Positions 1 through 7,004 of a DNA stretch of 11,367 nucleotides are shown here, piece by piece. A program made the translations under genes and the position numbers. This DNA is from Rhodospirillales bacterium (lineage in GTDB: Bacteria; Pseudomonadota; Alphaproteobacteria; Reyranellales; Reyranellaceae), in contig JABMNB010000592.1 in NCBI GenBank assembly GCA_013205335.1, forward strand, positions 1 through 11,367. The letters run 5' to 3'. Under the pieces are notes generated by a model. That model worked only from the letters and a program-made list of their open reading frames with translations, was not told where the DNA came from and ran no database searches. Position 1 is the first letter of the stretch. Each line of letters begins with the position of its first letter.

Positions 1-1
1 C

Positions 2-880
2 ATCCGCCCGACCGGCCTGATCGATCCGACCGTGCTGATCCGCCCCGTCGAGAAGCAGGTCGACGACCTGATCGCGGAATGCCGCGACTGCGCCAAGAAG
101 GGCCAGCGCGTGCTGGTCACCGTGCTCACCAAGCGCATGGCCGAATACCTCGTCGAGTACATGCACGAGGCCGGTATCCGCTGCCGTTACCTGCATTCCG
201 ACATCGACACGCTGGAGCGCATCGAAATCATCCGCGACCTCAGGCTGGGCGCCTTCGACGTCCTGGTCGGCATCAACCTGTTGCGCGAGGGCCTCGATAT
301 TCCCGAATGCGCGCTCGTTGCCATCCTCGATGCAGACAAGGAAGGCTTCCTGCGGTCGCCGACGTCGCTGGTCCAGACGATCGGCCGTGCGGCGCGCAAC
401 ATCGACGGCCGCGTCATCCTCTACGCCGACAGGATGACGGACTCGATCAAATACGCGATCGGCGAGACCGATCGACGTCGCGCCAAGCAGACCGCCTACA
501 ACGAGAAACACGGCATCACGCCGGCTTCGGTGAAGAAGAACATCACCGAGATACTCATGTCGACCGCCGAGCGCGACCACTACACGGTCGACACCGGCGT
601 GTCGGGCGATGTGCATCTGGTCGGGCACAATCTGCGCACCCACATCGCCGAACTCGAGAAGCGCATGCGCGCCGCCGCCGCCGACCTCGAGTTCGAGGAA
701 GCAGGCCGCCTGCGCGACGAGATCCGCCGCCTCGAGGCCCACGAGCTCGAGCTGCCCGGCCAGGCCGCCAGCGCCAATGTCGGCGTCCATCTTGGCAAGA
801 TGCAGCACTCCCGCGTCTTCCGCGGCGTGCGCACCGGCTCCGGCGGAGGTGGCAAGCCCGCGCGACGCAGCGGCCGTTAG
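2..880 (+). CDS. uvrB: UvrABC excinuclease subunit B, C-terminal part (5' end outside window)
   Basis: UvrB is the damage-verifying DNA helicase subunit of nucleotide excision repair; it is loaded by UvrA and recruits UvrC in the cytoplasm. The reading frame is open from base 2, so the gene is cut by the window edge; about 292 residues are present of a family usually near 670 or more. Visible are the helicase C-terminal domain, with motif V (GINLLREGLDIPE, about bases 269-307) and motif VI (QTIGRAARN, about 374-400), then the linker with YNEKHGITP, and a UVR coiled-coil domain (about 641-736, containing LEFEEAGRLRDEI), which in this family contacts UvrC. The tail is Gly- and basic-rich. The walker A and beta-hairpin regions lie upstream, outside the window. 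The stop is TAG at 878-880, 11 bases before the next start, so the two genes may be co-transcribed. Identification is secure from the motifs. Confidence 0.97.
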   Translation: MRPTGLIDPTVLIRPVEKQVDDLIAECRDCAKKGQRVLVTVLTKRMAEYLVEYMHEAGIRCRYLHSDIDTLERIEIIRDLRLGAFDVLVGINLLREGLDIPECALVAILDADKEGFLRSPTSLVQTIGRAARNIDGRVILYADRMTDSIKYAIGETDRRRAKQTAYNEKHGITPASVKKNITEILMSTAERDHYTVDTGVSGDVHLVGHNLRTHIAELEKRMRAAAADLEFEEAGRLRDEIRRLEAHELELPGQAASANVGVHLGKMQHSRVFRGVRTGSGGGGKPARRSGR

Positions 881-891
881 GGAATCTTCAA

Positions 892-1621
892 ATGCGTTTG
901 CGCCGGGCCGCACTTCTTCTCTTTTTCATGTGCACCGGGCCCCTGGCGGCGCAGGACCGCGAGCAGGTCGTTCGGCTGCCCGGTCCTGCCGGGTCAACCC
1001 TGGTCGCCAACGTGATGCGGCCGCCGGGCGAGGCGCGCCAACCGCTGGTCGTCATCAATCACGGCTCGCCCGCGGACGGCTCGCAGCGTGGCAAGATGGA
1101 ACGGCCGCGTTACTCGACGCTGTCGTCGTGGTTCCTGTCGCGCGGCTATGTCGTCGCCCTGCCGCTGCGTCGCGGGTATGGCGAGACCGGTGGCAACTGG
1201 GCCGAAGGCTACGGCTCCTGTGACGTGCCAGTCAGCCGGCGGCTGGGCAACCATCGCCTTGTCGAGCCGCAGCCCGTCCGGTGTGACGGGCATGATCAAC
1301 TTCGCAGGAGGCCGCGGCGGGCATCAGAAGCTGAAGGGCGGCGGCACGGGCAATTGCGCACCCGGGTCGCTGGTCGATGCTGCAGCCAAATACGGCGCGG
1401 CAACCCGCGTGCCCATGTTGTGGATCTACGCCGAGAACGACAGCTTCTTCGAGCCGTCTCTCGCCAGGCGGATGGCCGAGGCCTACGACGCGGCCGGCGG
1501 CAAGGCGACGTACAGGCCCCTCACCGCCTTCGGTCGCAACGGGCATGGTCTCGCAGGCGCAAACAACGGCAGTTCCGTCTGGTCTCCGCTGGTCGAGAGT
1601 TTCCTCGCCGGCCTCAGATAG
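892..1621 (+). pseudogene. Secreted alpha/beta (dienelactone-type) hydrolase, broken by internal deletion and frameshift
   Basis: The N-terminal half reads in the frame of ATG 892. It begins with a signal peptide (MRLRRA, a hydrophobic core, then PLAA before Q), followed by the hydrolase beta-strand and oxyanion region VVINHGSP, then MERPRYS, FLSRGYVVALPLRRGYGETGG and GYGSCD, ending near base 1224. The C-terminal half continues one frame over from about 1229: QSAGGWATIALSS (nucleophile elbow, Ser codon 1232-1234), MINFAGGRGG, WIYAENDSFF (likely acid Asp) and NGHGLAG (likely His), stopping at TAG 1619-1621. Both halves clearly belong to one family, and the whole triad survives. Between GSCD and QSAGGW, relatives as I remember them carry roughly 30-40 residues of helix and strand that are missing here. 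The size of the missing piece and the frame change point to one deletion of about 100 bases (length 3n+2). The frame-1 continuation after the break is nonsense that runs into the next gene. A sequencing or assembly error is the main alternative. Confidence 0.82.
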
Positions 1622-1641
1622 GTCGGTATAGTCCCGGCGCA

Positions 1642-2859
1642 ATGTCCGCCGCCCCTGCCGCTCCGACAGATCTCCGTCGCTACCTGATCGCGCTCCTATC
1701 GCTCACCCTCGTGCAGGTGATCGCGACCATGGGCTTCAACCAGGCTTCGGTGCTGGCACCCGCCGCCGCGCCGGAGCTTGGCGTCGCCGCGGCAGATGTC
1801 GCCTATTACGTGTCGATCGTCTATCTCGCGGCGATGATCTCGACCGTGGGCGGCGGCACGCTCACCCGCCGGCTGGGACCGATTCGCTTCATCCAGGCCG
1901 GGCTCACCGTCGCCGCGCTGGGGTCCTTCGTTTTCGCCACGGGCGGCGTGGCAATGGCCGCCCTGTCGGCCTTCATCGTCGGCCTGGGCTCGGGCCCGCT
2001 TACCATCGCCAGTTCGCACATCCTGGCGCGCGTCTCGCCGCCGCGCCTGGCCAATGTGACCTTCTCGCTGAAGCAGAGCGGCGTGCCGGTGGGCTTTGCG
2101 ATCTGCGGCGCGGTGCTGCCGACGCTCGCTCTCGATTTCGGCTGGCGCTGGGCCGCCGCCTCGGTCGGCGTGCTCTCGATCGCGACGGCGATCGCCGTAC
2201 AGCCGCTGCGCGCGCTCTACGACGACGAACGCAGCGGCGGCAAAGGCACGCGCTTACCCACCCTGTCCGAGATATTCGAGCCCCTGCAACTCGCCTGGCG
2301 CGATCCGATCCTGCGGCCGATGTGCTTCATCGGCATGCTGTTTTCCGCCACGCAGGCGATCGTCGTGAACTTCACCGTCGTCTACGCCGTCGACGGGCTG
2401 CAGATGTCCTATGTGTTGGCCGGCGCCCTGCTCTCGGCGGCGACAATCGCCGGCGCCTTCGGCCGCGTCTTCTGGGGTGTCCTCGCCGACCTGCTGCGCC
2501 GACCCTCTGCGGTGCTGGCCGGCATCGGCGTCCTCGTCGCGCTGGCCGCCACGGCGATGGCCTTCTCGACGCCCGCCTGGCCCACCAGCGCGGTCTATGT
2601 CGTATGCGTGGTCCTGGGCGGCACCGCCGTCGGCTGGAACGGCGTCTTCATCGCCGAGAGCGCCTCGCGGGCACCGCCAGGGCGCGCTGCCGAGTTCACC
2701 GGCGCCACGCAGCTTTTCGTGTTCTTCGGTGCCCTTCTGTCACCCCTCCTCTTCCGCGCAGTGCTCGCCCTCACCAATGTCTACGAGGCCGGCTATCTGC
2801 TGTTGGCCGCGGGCGTGGCTACCGCCTCGTTCTTCCTCGCCCGCGCCGCAGTGCGCTGA
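1642..2859 (+). CDS. Major facilitator superfamily transporter
   Basis: An integral inner-membrane secondary transporter of 405 residues, a normal length for the family. Hydrophobic segments run throughout and fit about 12 membrane helices in two halves, with a charged central loop around LYDDERSGGKGTRLP (about bases 2215-2262). The cytoplasmic loop 2-3 motif is degenerate (GGGTLTRRLGPIR) and there is a SLKQSGVPVG stretch in helix 5, which I associate with the CynX/NimT-like MFS branch; the substrate cannot be told from the sequence. The ATG at 1642 gives a short hydrophilic N-terminus before the first helix (LIALLSLTLVQVIATMGF). It lies 20 bases after the hydrolase stop and has no clear Shine-Dalgarno sequence, so expression may be coupled to upstream genes. 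An in-frame opening reaching back to base 79 is fortuitous, because that stretch overlaps uvrB and the hydrolase. The 3' end is only 12 bases from the convergent permease stop. Confidence 0.9.
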   Translation: MSAAPAAPTDLRRYLIALLSLTLVQVIATMGFNQASVLAPAAAPELGVAAADVAYYVSIVYLAAMISTVGGGTLTRRLGPIRFIQAGLTVAALGSFVFATGGVAMAALSAFIVGLGSGPLTIASSHILARVSPPRLANVTFSLKQSGVPVGFAICGAVLPTLALDFGWRWAAASVGVLSIATAIAVQPLRALYDDERSGGKGTRLPTLSEIFEPLQLAWRDPILRPMCFIGMLFSATQAIVVNFTVVYAVDGLQMSYVLAGALLSAATIAGAFGRVFWGVLADLLRRPSAVLAGIGVLVALAATAMAFSTPAWPTSAVYVVCVVLGGTAVGWNGVFIAESASRAPPGRAAEFTGATQLFVFFGALLSPLLFRAVLALTNVYEAGYLLLAAGVATASFFLARAAVR

Positions 2860-2871
2860 GCGCTAAGGTGG

Positions 2872-3645
2872 TCACTCCTCGGCAAGAGCGCTTTCATGCC
2901 AGCGCCGCAGCAGCAGGTGCGACAGAAGCGACAACAGCAGATAGATCGCGATGCCCGCCAGCGAGATCAGCACCAGGGCGGCGAACATGCGCGGAATCTT
3001 GAGCTGGTAGCCAGACTCGAGAATGCGGTAGGCGAGCCCCGACTCGCGCCCGCCCGAGCCCGCGACGAATTCCGCCACGACGGCGCCGATCAGCGCCAGC
3101 CCGCCCGAGATGCGCAGGCCGCCCAGGAAGTACGGCAAGGCTGCCGGCAGGCGCAGGTCGACCAGCACGCGCCATCGGCTCGCGCCATAGAGTTCGAACA
3201 GGTCGAGCAGGTTGCGGTCGACCGAGCGCAGGCCCAGCACCGTGTTGGACAGGATCGGGAAAAAGGCCACCAGCCAAGCACAGATCAGCAGCGAGACGTT
3301 GACGTCGTCGACCCAGGCGATGATCAGCGGCGCGATGGCCACGATCGGCGTCACCTGCAGGATGATGGCGTAGGGAAAAAGCGAGAACTCGATCCAGCGC
3401 GACAGCGAGAACAGCAGCGCCAGCAGGACGCCGACCAGGACTGCCGCCAGCAGCGCCTGCAGGGTGATGCTGAGCGTCACTACCAGCGCCGGCCACAGCG
3501 TACCCCAGTCCGACACCAGCGTCTTCGCCACCAGGATCGGCCCGGGCAGGACATAGGGCGGGATCGCCATCGCGCGCACGAGACCTTCCCACAGGGCCAG
3601 CATGAAGAGGCCCGTCAGGATCGGTGCGACGAAGCGGGCGCTCAC
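2872..3645 (-). CDS. ABC transporter permease, NitT/TauT/SsuC type
   Basis: Inner-membrane permease of 257 residues in the binding-protein-dependent transport (BPD_transp_1) family; it would pair with the ATPase encoded just upstream. About six hydrophobic segments are visible. The stretch ILQVTPIVAIAPLIIAW (residues 95-111) is typical of the nitrate/taurine/sulfonate/thiamine-precursor group. The EAA-like cytoplasmic loop that docks on the ATPase lies near residues 144-178 (ELYGASRWRVLVDLRLPAAL in its centre). The start is GTG at 3645; a purine-rich GAGGGGG lies 7 bases upstream and is the outer arm of the palindromic repeat that separates this gene from the ATPase. The stop is TGA at 2874-2872, facing the convergent MFS gene with 12 bases between. 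The substrate is unknown; the neighbouring dioxygenase hints at an aromatic or related organic compound, but that is inference. Confidence 0.92.
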   Translation of the reverse strand: MSARFVAPILTGLFMLALWEGLVRAMAIPPYVLPGPILVAKTLVSDWGTLWPALVVTLSITLQALLAAVLVGVLLALLFSLSRWIEFSLFPYAIILQVTPIVAIAPLIIAWVDDVNVSLLICAWLVAFFPILSNTVLGLRSVDRNLLDLFELYGASRWRVLVDLRLPAALPYFLGGLRISGGLALIGAVVAEFVAGSGGRESGLAYRILESGYQLKIPRMFAALVLISLAGIAIYLLLSLLSHLLLRRWHESALAEE

Positions 3646-3655
3646 CGCGAAGCCC
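3646..3655 (-). promoter_or_regulatory. Likely ribosome binding site of the permease, embedded in the palindrome arm
   Basis: On the minus strand the bases before the GTG start (3645) read GAGGGGG (3659-3653) followed by CTTCGCG. This gives a Shine-Dalgarno-like core with a 7-base spacer. The same bases form the outer arm of the repeat at 3653-3750, so base pairing in mRNA could hide the site. Confidence 0.5.
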
Positions 3656-3750
3656 CCTCACCTAACCTCTCCCCCAAGGGGGAGAGGAATATGAAAGATG
3701 CCTCCCTCGTTCTCCTCTCCCCCGCCAGGGGGAGAGGCTGGGTGAGGGGG
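3653..3750. repeat. Composite palindromic (REP/BIME-like) element between ABC genes
   Basis: Three perfect 10-base-pair stems can be read directly. The outer arms are CCCCCTCACC (3653-3662) and GGTGAGGGGG (3741-3750). An inner hairpin has CCTCTCCCCC (3666-3675), a 2-base loop, then GGGGGAGAGG (3678-3687). A second inner hairpin has the same two arms at 3714-3723 and 3728-3737 with the 4-base loop GCCA. A 26-base linker (3688-3713) joins them. The whole element is therefore a near-palindrome built from two copies of one hairpin in opposite orientation, which resembles the dispersed intergenic REP-type repeats common in GC-rich proteobacteria. It sits in the 133-base gap between the ATPase stop and the permease start and could act on mRNA stability or polarity. 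Confidence 0.85.
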
Positions 3751-3778
3751 TTGCGCACGCCCGAAGTGATCGACGCTT

Positions 3779-4519
3779 TCATGTCGCCATCGCTTCCGAA
3801 AGCTGCGCCGAGGTGAGGCGGCAGAGCGCGGCGTAGTCGGCGGAGGTGCCGAAGGCCTCGCTGCGCGGATAGGGCGCTTCAATGGCGAGTTCGGAACGCA
3901 CGCGGCCGGGGCGGGCGCTCATCACCACGATGCGCTGCGACAGGAACACCGATTCGAACACCGAGTGGGTCACGAACACGGCCGTGAAATGCGTACGCTG
4001 CCAGAGTTCCAGCAGGTCGGTGTTCAGCCTGCGCCGCGTGATCTCGTCGAGCGCGGCGAAGGGTTCGTCCATCAGCAGGAGCTTGGGCGCGGTGACCAGC
4101 GCGCGCGCAATCGAGACGCGCATCTTCATGCCGCCCGACAGCTCGCGCGGATAGCTCCTCTCGAAGCCCCTGAGACCGACGCCCGCGAGCGCCTCTGCCG
4201 CGCGCGCCTCGCGTTCGGAGCGCGCGACGCCGCGCAACTTGAGCGGCAGCGCCACGTTGCCCAGCGCCGTCGCCCACGGCATCAGCGTCGGTTCCTGGAA
4301 GACGAAACCCAGGTCGGGCCTGCCCTGCGGCCACGCGATCGTGCCGGCGGTCGGCTCAGCGAGGCCCGCGATCAGGCGCAACAGCGTCGACTTTCCGCAG
4401 CCCGAGGGGCCCAGCACGCTCAGGAACTCGCCCGCCGCGATGTCGAGCGAAGCACTCCCCAGCGCCTGGATGCCATTCGCAAAAACCTTGGAGACGTCGC
4501 GGATGCCGACGAGCTGCAT
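3779..4519 (-). CDS. ABC transporter ATP-binding protein, NitT/TauT/SsuB type
   Basis: Cytoplasmic ATPase of 246 residues that would energise uptake through the permease encoded downstream. All nucleotide-binding motifs are present: Walker A GPSGCGKST (37-45), Q-loop Gln75 in FVFQEPTLMPW, signature LSGGM (127-131), Walker B LLLMDE (147-152), D-loop FAALDE, and switch His185 in VTHS. The Met after LSGG and the EPTLMPW stretch are usual in the nitrate/sulfonate/taurine group. I chose ATG at 4519 rather than the TTG one codon upstream (4522). The ATG overlaps the dioxygenase TGA by one base (TGATG), a typical translational coupling arrangement, and no strong Shine-Dalgarno sequence is seen. After the stop comes the palindromic repeat and then the permease. 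No substrate-binding protein gene lies in this operon within the window. Confidence 0.94.
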   Translation of the reverse strand: MQLVGIRDVSKVFANGIQALGSASLDIAAGEFLSVLGPSGCGKSTLLRLIAGLAEPTAGTIAWPQGRPDLGFVFQEPTLMPWATALGNVALPLKLRGVARSEREARAAEALAGVGLRGFERSYPRELSGGMKMRVSIARALVTAPKLLLMDEPFAALDEITRRRLNTDLLELWQRTHFTAVFVTHSVFESVFLSQRIVVMSARPGRVRSELAIEAPYPRSEAFGTSADYAALCRLTSAQLSEAMAT

Positions 4520-5388
4520 CAACCCGAAGGCAGCGTCAGGTCGAGGCGAGCGCCCCAGACCGGCAATGGGAGCGTGTCGCGCGCGGCGAGATTTGCGGGC
4601 AAAGCGGCACGGTCGGTCAGCTTGCCGAACGGCAGGACAAGGCCAGCGCGCACGCCGAACACCGCGTCGCCGTCGAGATGCTCGTCATCCTCGGGAAAGA
4701 ACTCGGTAATCAGCGGCGGATGGCCGGGCGCCTGGATGATCATGTGCAGATGGGCGGGCCGCCAGGCGTCGCGGCCGAGGACACGCAGCATGTCGCCGGC
4801 CGGGCCGTCGTCCGGCACCTTGTAGGAGACCGGCCGCACGGTGGTGAAGGCAAAGGTGCCGTCCTCGGCAACCGTGAGACGCGCGTGATAGTTGGTCGGC
4901 GATTGCGCGCCATCCTGCTGGGCATAGAGGCCGTTGCCGGCATTCTGCCAGAGCGCCAGCACCGTGCCCCTGGCCGGCGCGCCGTTCTCGTCGACGACCC
5001 GGCCGCTCACGACCAGCGGTTCGCCCTCCTGGCCGCGCCACAGGTCGCCGCCGTTCGGCAGTGCGGGCGCACCTTCGATGTGAAACGGGCCGAGCACCGA
5101 CGAGGGCGTTCCGCTGCCCGCGGCGTTGATCATGTCGACAAGGGAGGAGACGCCGAGCAGGTCGGAGAAAAGGATGTATTCGTTGCGCTTGTCGTCGGTG
5201 AACTGCGTGGCGCGCGTGAGGGCGTCGATGGCGGCGCCCCACTCCGCCTGGGTCACCTTGTTGTCGCGCACGAAACTATGCAGGTGGCCGGCCAGCGAGA
5301 CCAGCAGCGCCCGTGCCCGCTCGGACGGCGCGTTGCGGGCATAGTCGGCGAAGGCCTGGGTGATCGAGGTCGGAGTGAGATCACGCAT
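4519..5388 (-). CDS. Intradiol ring-cleavage dioxygenase, hydroxyquinol 1,2-dioxygenase-like
   Basis: A non-haem Fe(III) enzyme that opens an aromatic ring between two adjacent hydroxyls. It is 289 residues, a normal length for the catechol/hydroxyquinol 1,2-dioxygenase group. The N-terminal dimerisation domain is recognisable (FTDDKRNEYILFSDLLGVSS, 63-82), followed by the catalytic beta-sandwich. The four iron ligands are visible: Tyr155 (GNGLYAQQD), Tyr189 (PVSYKVPDDGP), His213 and His215 (RPAHLH); their spacing fits the known Tyr/Tyr/His/His pattern. The VPDDGPAG and DAVFGVR stretches favour hydroxyquinol-type enzymes (product maleylacetate, EC 1.13.11.37) over catechol, but specificity is inferred. 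The ATG at 5388 has GGGAG 6 bases upstream. The gene follows the acetyltransferase by 26 bases and overlaps the ABC ATPase by one base, so cleavage and transport are probably co-expressed. No maleylacetate reductase or monooxygenase is nearby. Confidence 0.9.
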   Translation of the reverse strand: MRDLTPTSITQAFADYARNAPSERARALLVSLAGHLHSFVRDNKVTQAEWGAAIDALTRATQFTDDKRNEYILFSDLLGVSSLVDMINAAGSGTPSSVLGPFHIEGAPALPNGGDLWRGQEGEPLVVSGRVVDENGAPARGTVLALWQNAGNGLYAQQDGAQSPTNYHARLTVAEDGTFAFTTVRPVSYKVPDDGPAGDMLRVLGRDAWRPAHLHMIIQAPGHPPLITEFFPEDDEHLDGDAVFGVRAGLVLPFGKLTDRAALPANLAARDTLPLPVWGARLDLTLPSG

Positions 5389-5394
5389 GGAACG

Positions 5395-5399
5395 CTCCC
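5395..5399 (-). promoter_or_regulatory. Ribosome binding site of the dioxygenase
   Basis: On the minus strand GGGAG lies 6 bases before the ATG at 5388. It is the clearest Shine-Dalgarno sequence in this operon and supports the chosen start. Confidence 0.6.
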
Positions 5400-5414
5400 G
5401 GGTGCCCGTGCCCG

Positions 5415-6023
5415 CTATCGCGGCGCGCGCAACAGCGCGTCGTAGTCGGCGCGCAGCAGGGCGAACAGCAGGTGATCGGCCCAGTGGCCGTTGATCCGCA
5501 GATACTGCCGCGCCAACCCCTCCTCACGAAAACCGACCTTGGTCAGCACGGCCTTGGAGGGTTCGTTGTGCGGCAGGCAGGCGGCCTCGAGCCGGTGCAG
5601 CCGCAGGTCGTCGAACACGAACGGCAGGGTGGCGCGCAGACCGTCGGTCATCAGGCCCTGGCCGGCATAGGGCTGGCCCATCCAGTAGCCGACGGACGCG
5701 GCCTGGGCGACGCCGCGGCGGACATTGCTGAGGTTGATTCCGCCGACCAGCCGGCGGCCTTCATTGGTGAAGACGAACAGGCCGTAGGCCTCCCCTGCCC
5801 GCCATTCCTTGATCTGCTGCCGCAGCCGGCGCCGAAAATGGTCGCGGGACAGAGAATCCTCGGGCCAGGTGGGCTCCCACGGGGTCAGGAAGGCCCGGCT
5901 GCGGGCGCGCAATTCGGCCCATTCCGGCCAGTCGTCCAGGCTCGGCGCGCGCAGAAACACGCGTTTCCCCGCGATCCGGGTCATTCCCGACAGCGACAAC
6001 GGGACGTCAGCAAAACGGAACAT
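5415..6023 (-). CDS. GNAT N-acetyltransferase, RimJ-like
   Basis: A cytoplasmic acetyl-CoA-dependent acetyltransferase of 202 residues. RimJ acetylates the N-terminal alanine of ribosomal protein S5, and several features match that branch: FLTPWEPTWPEDSL (45-58), the central GGINLSNVRRGVAQ (94-107), the acetyl-CoA loop GYWMGQPYAGQGLM (112-125), and the later RLEAACLPHNEPSKAVLTKVGF (144-165 region). The start is ATG at 6023, because alphaproteobacterial relatives as I recall them also begin MFR; an internal Met14 is possible but less likely. There is no Shine-Dalgarno sequence ahead of the ATG. The gene is first in a minus-strand series and lies 26 bases before the dioxygenase, which may place it in the same transcript although its job is probably unrelated. 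The exact acetylation target is unproven. Confidence 0.88.
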   Translation of the reverse strand: MFRFADVPLSLSGMTRIAGKRVFLRAPSLDDWPEWAELRARSRAFLTPWEPTWPEDSLSRDHFRRRLRQQIKEWRAGEAYGLFVFTNEGRRLVGGINLSNVRRGVAQAASVGYWMGQPYAGQGLMTDGLRATLPFVFDDLRLHRLEAACLPHNEPSKAVLTKVGFREEGLARQYLRINGHWADHLLFALLRADYDALLRAPR

Positions 6024-6188
6024 AATGGGCTATACTAATGGTTCTTCAGAATTCTTGCATGTTTTCCGGGGTTCGACGTAGGAAATTGAGACGGTCCGCC
6101 ACGCACCGCGTTGCCAGAAGAGCTGCCGCCATTCGGCTAAACGGGCGTATTACATCCACTTATCGCAAGTCCTCGAGGCATATCGGCC
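6024..6188. promoter_or_regulatory. Divergent promoter region (165 bases)
   Basis: This is the only divergent spacer in the window and is AT-richer than the coding DNA around it, so it must hold the start signals of both flanking genes unless they lie further upstream. For the minus-strand gene, TAGTAT reads a few bases before the ATG at 6023, with only a weak -35 match 17 bases further up. For the plus-strand gene, TTGCCA (6111-6116) and GGCTAA (6135-6140) are 18 bases apart, a weak but possible -35/-10 pair, and GAGG at 6175-6178 could serve as ribosome binding site 10 bases before the ATG at 6189. I see no convincing operator palindrome. These element assignments are tentative; the promoter role of the region as a whole is more secure. 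Confidence 0.45.
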
Positions 6189-6986
6189 ATGGAAACGGCT
6201 AGCAAACCCAGTGTCGGCGAAAAGGGCAGATTCTATCTGACTAAGCACATCTGGCTTCCCCAGCAGCCGCTGGAGGATTTCAACCTCAAGCTTTCGGACA
6301 TGATCCTGCGGAACATGCCGAAGCTGCCGCTGGGCGGCGAAGACGCGATGGAGGTCTTCCCTGTCCTGGGTGAACTCAAGAAGAGCCACGCCAAGATCAA
6401 GGCCGACCTCGAGTACCTCCTGAGCCATCATGAGGAGATCCCCGCCTTGCACGAGGTCCACCCGCGCGACCTCTACGTGCCGGGCCGCGCCTGGCGCACC
6501 TTCCTACTGAAGCTGTGGGGCCACGACGTTCCGGAAAACGCCGCAGCGGTGCCGGACACGATGGCTGCGATCGCGAAAATCCCCGGCGTCCACACGGCGC
6601 TGTTCAGCATCCTCGCTGGCCGCGCCGAGATCGAGCCGCACCGGGGATCTGCCGCCGGCATCATCCGCTTCCACTACCCGCTGATCGTGCCGAAGGAGCC
6701 CGAGAAGTGCTGGATCGAGATCGGCGGCCACCATTTCTTCTGGAAGGAAGGCGAGCCGCTGGTCTTCGACGACACGCGCGAGCATTGGGTGAAGAACCAG
6801 ACCGACGAGACGCGGGTCGTGCTGATCATCGACTTCAACGCGCCGATGCCGTTCCCGATGAACCTCTACACCGGCCTGCGCTACAATCTGGTCCGCCGCA
6901 GCGCCGAGATTAAGACCGCCATCGAACGCGCCGCGATCGGCGTACCTCCGCGCACGGCACAAACCGAACTGCCGAAAGCGGCGTAG
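6189..6986 (+). CDS. Aspartyl/asparaginyl beta-hydroxylase-like Fe(II)/2-oxoglutarate dioxygenase
   Basis: A 265-residue oxygenase of the Asp_Arg_Hydrox family, which includes AspH and the lipid A hydroxylase LpxO. Iron-binding His151 (IEPHRG) and His199 (REHWV) are present, and a Gly stands at the position two after His151 where most 2-oxoglutarate oxygenases have an acid; this two-His arrangement is normal for AspH. Arg160 and His162 (IIRFHYPL) and Arg209 (DETRVVL) sit at the spacings expected for co-substrate binding. No membrane segment or signal peptide is seen, unlike membrane-anchored AspH or LpxO, so it is probably cytoplasmic. The N-terminal 100 residues (LPQQPLEDFNLKLSDMIL and on) are not something I can assign. 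The ATG at 6189 has GAGG 10 bases upstream. The gene is alone on its strand here, read divergently from the acetyltransferase and convergently to the M16 gene. The substrate is unknown. Confidence 0.85.
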   Translation: METASKPSVGEKGRFYLTKHIWLPQQPLEDFNLKLSDMILRNMPKLPLGGEDAMEVFPVLGELKKSHAKIKADLEYLLSHHEEIPALHEVHPRDLYVPGRAWRTFLLKLWGHDVPENAAAVPDTMAAIAKIPGVHTALFSILAGRAEIEPHRGSAAGIIRFHYPLIVPKEPEKCWIEIGGHHFFWKEGEPLVFDDTREHWVKNQTDETRVVLIIDFNAPMPFPMNLYTGLRYNLVRRSAEIKTAIERAAIGVPPRTAQTELPKAA

Positions 6987-7004
6987 CTCTTCAAAACAAT
7001 TCCA

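Noticed and set aside
1210..1240. Programmed frameshift in the hydrolase
   Set aside because: No slippery heptamer or downstream structure is evident, and a shifted product would still lack a core segment of the fold. A deletion explains it better.
79..2859. A 926-codon open frame on the + strand covering uvrB, the hydrolase and the transporter
   Set aside because: Its first part is the wrong frame of uvrB and is Arg/Pro-rich nonsense. It continues through the correct frame of the hydrolase N-half, then nonsense, then the transporter. Stops are rare in high-GC DNA, so this is not a fusion protein.
2857..2874. Terminator between the convergent MFS and permease genes
   Set aside because: The gap is 12 bases and contains no hairpin or T run; ends of transcripts probably overlap into the facing gene.
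3653..3750. CRISPR-like repeat pair (two identical hairpin arms)
   Set aside because: There are only two copies in a palindromic arrangement with no regular spacers, and no cas genes nearby.
4520..4522. TTG start for the ABC ATPase one codon upstream
   Set aside because: The adjacent ATG overlapping the dioxygenase stop is a stronger start and changes only one residue.
2896..4825. Two + strand frames antisense to the ABC genes (2896-3816 and 3965-4825)
   Set aside because: Gln/Arg-rich shadow translations of the permease and ATPase; one crosses the repeat. No protein-like character.
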